From the NCBI RefSeq assembly GCF_041260155.1, contig NC_091936.1, positions 41,818,963 through 41,882,962 on the forward strand: 64,000 nt of DNA. The letters are read 5' to 3'. Under the pieces are notes generated by a model. That model was given only the letters and a program-made list of their open reading frames with translations, searched no databases and was not told the origin of the DNA. The stretch is from Ptychodera flava (taxonomy: Eukaryota; Hemichordata; Enteropneusta; Ptychoderidae). A program made the translations under genes and the position numbers. This document shows, piece after piece, positions 62,470-64,000 of the stretch; position 1 is the stretch's first letter; every line of letters starts with the position of its first letter.

Positions 62470-63740
62470 GCAGAGTAGCTTAATCAAAACTTTGAAATGC
62501 AGGCATTTTGAATAATTGTTTGAAAATTGGTTTAACAACAAATGTAATACATTCTACTTGTACAAGTTCTTCATTTTGTCCTTATTAATTTCTTGATTTA
62601 TTTGAGGTATTTAGGAATACCGAAAACTGACAAGTGAGAGACCAAGTGCATGACACGCAGACTAAAAAATATAGTGTGGAACTCTGTAAAATATTGGACT
62701 CTGCAGGACGGTGCCCCCAGTGATATGAATGGGGTACAATCATCAAGTACAACTACACGGGTTCCCGCTAACCATTCAGACGTGTTTGATCAATGAAAGT
62801 CCAGCAAAATATATGCCAATCAAATGAAACAACACAAGAGGTTGCATCTTGCAGTTAAGGTATGCTAAATTTACAAAAACAAATATAATTTCAGGTTCAG
62901 TTGTCATCGCAAAAGTTACAGATACTGTCCCTTTAAAAAGAAGGTAGACATGCTTTTCTCTACAGTTCATACCAGCAAGATTTCACTAAATTCCCACATA
63001 CACATATTCTTTTACTCCTATCCAAAACTTTAATTTAATATGAGTTATCATTGCACTTTGATTGTTGGGTCTGCAGACCCTAAAATGGCCAGCTAGATTC
63101 TCAATCAATGTATGGTTGAATGCACAAAGTTATATAGCGGTGTGGGACATGGCTGTGTTGCAACTGCTATTCATCCAATGCATGGTTGACTGTTCAAAGA
63201 ATACCGTAATATAGCAGAGTAATTGATAACAATATCCCCTGCACTATACATCCCTGTTGCAAGAGCTCCAAATACAGTGGCTAGAATAATCACACACTAG
63301 GAAATGAATATACTCCAATCTTCCCAGTTCTTGCTCATCTACTGTGGTTACCAGTATGTCAGAGGTTCAAGTACAAAATTTGCCTGTTCACTTTCAAAGC
63401 TATTCACAGCAAGACTCCTGCACACATTTAAGCCTGATGTGCCCATCCATCCCCTGTGGTATGAAACTTAACTTCAACAACCAAACTAGCATATCACATG
63501 TGAATATGCCTTTACATATGAACATGTCTTTTCACATGCTTTTTCTCAACTGACTATAAATGGATATCAGAGAGATGAACATGTTTGCAAAATTTTAAAA
63601 GAAAACTGAAAGTGGCAATCAGTGTCACAGAGCAAAACCTTTAGTTTTGGATCTTGCTGCTATATAAAACCATGTTGATTGACATCATCTTTGGGTGATG
63701 TTGAAACAGTAGGATATTGATGTTCCGCCTTTGCCATTAC
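62470..63740. other. Upstream of domain exon C; no further exon seen
   Basis: I looked for another 80-nt linker (an IRTPTT-type start after TTTTGCAG) and found none here, so the preceding exon is different or lies past the window end. Confidence 0.4.
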
Positions 63741-63749
63741 CAGCAGATC

Positions 63750-64000
63750 CAGGGCTCCCGCTACCCGATCGCCAATTAGCCAAATGCGAAAGAAAGTTAA
63801 AAATGGCTACAAAAATTCCAGTTTGGCGAACATAGTGGCTAATGAATTTTTACTGCCCTGGTGCACCTCAACAAAAAACTACAGCTAACAATAAAAAAGT
63901 TGTAAGATGTTGAAACAGTTTACCCTCCTTCATACAAAGTTGCAATGTATTGAAACACTTCACTCGCCTTTCTACAAAGTTACAAATTCCCTGGTACGTA
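63750..64000. repeat. hAT-like end plus dispersed repeat, copy 2 (runs off the window)
   Basis: CAGGGCTCCCGCTACCCGAT at 63750 and TACTGCCCTGG at about 63852 bracket about 110 bp rich in AATTAGCCAAATG and GTGGCTAATG motifs, hAT-terminus-like. From 63864 to the window end the sequence repeats 49803-49905, here with part of the unit doubled. Confidence 0.5.

Overview
The window looks like an AT-rich animal genome: long spliced genes with GT-AG introns, many microsatellites and a dense load of small DNA transposons and LINE tails. All the genes I can name are ordinary eukaryotic ones with close vertebrate counterparts. Gene order matches vertebrates at two places, so I favour an invertebrate, most likely a marine deuterostome (a hemichordate would fit). 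The species cannot be fixed from the sequence alone.

Layout. 1-6 kb: repeats, including a PIF/Harbinger-like element (963-1961), and a possible terminal exon of an unidentified gene (about 4.6-4.9 kb). 6.06-10.48 kb, minus strand: a complete six-exon cilia gene, CFAP210 (560 aa). 10.5-12 kb: its upstream region, holding a 0.9 kb terminal-inverted-repeat element and a likely leader exon for the next gene. 15.2-16.0 and 21.8-22.5 kb, plus strand: two tandem PHOSPHO2-type phosphatase genes (248 aa each), separated by TA microsatellites, a hAT-like element and a fold-back element. 22.6-33.7 kb: no gene seen; a second Harbinger-like element (28042-29174) and a tiny fold-back transposon with 9-bp target duplications. 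33.77-37.77 kb, minus strand: a complete ORMDL gene (153 aa) with a probable leader exon near 41.97 kb. 42.3-55.95 kb, plus strand: five exons covering the MutL ATPase and transducer domains of PMS1, with a LINE tail in intron 2 and several mobile elements in intron 4. 57.66-62.45 kb, minus strand: the 3' part of an unrecognised gene built from repeated exon pairs (a 658-nt domain exon and an 80-nt linker exon), still open at the right.

Two head-to-head pairs stand out: CFAP210/PHOSPHO2 and ORMDL/PMS1. From memory, both pairs are also divergent neighbours on human chromosome 2q, so this window appears to preserve old shared-promoter arrangements. The most novel item is the modular gene at 57.7-62.5 kb. 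Its domain is unfamiliar to me, its exon phases let units be added without breaking the frame, and its two newest copies are almost identical at one end and quite different at the other.
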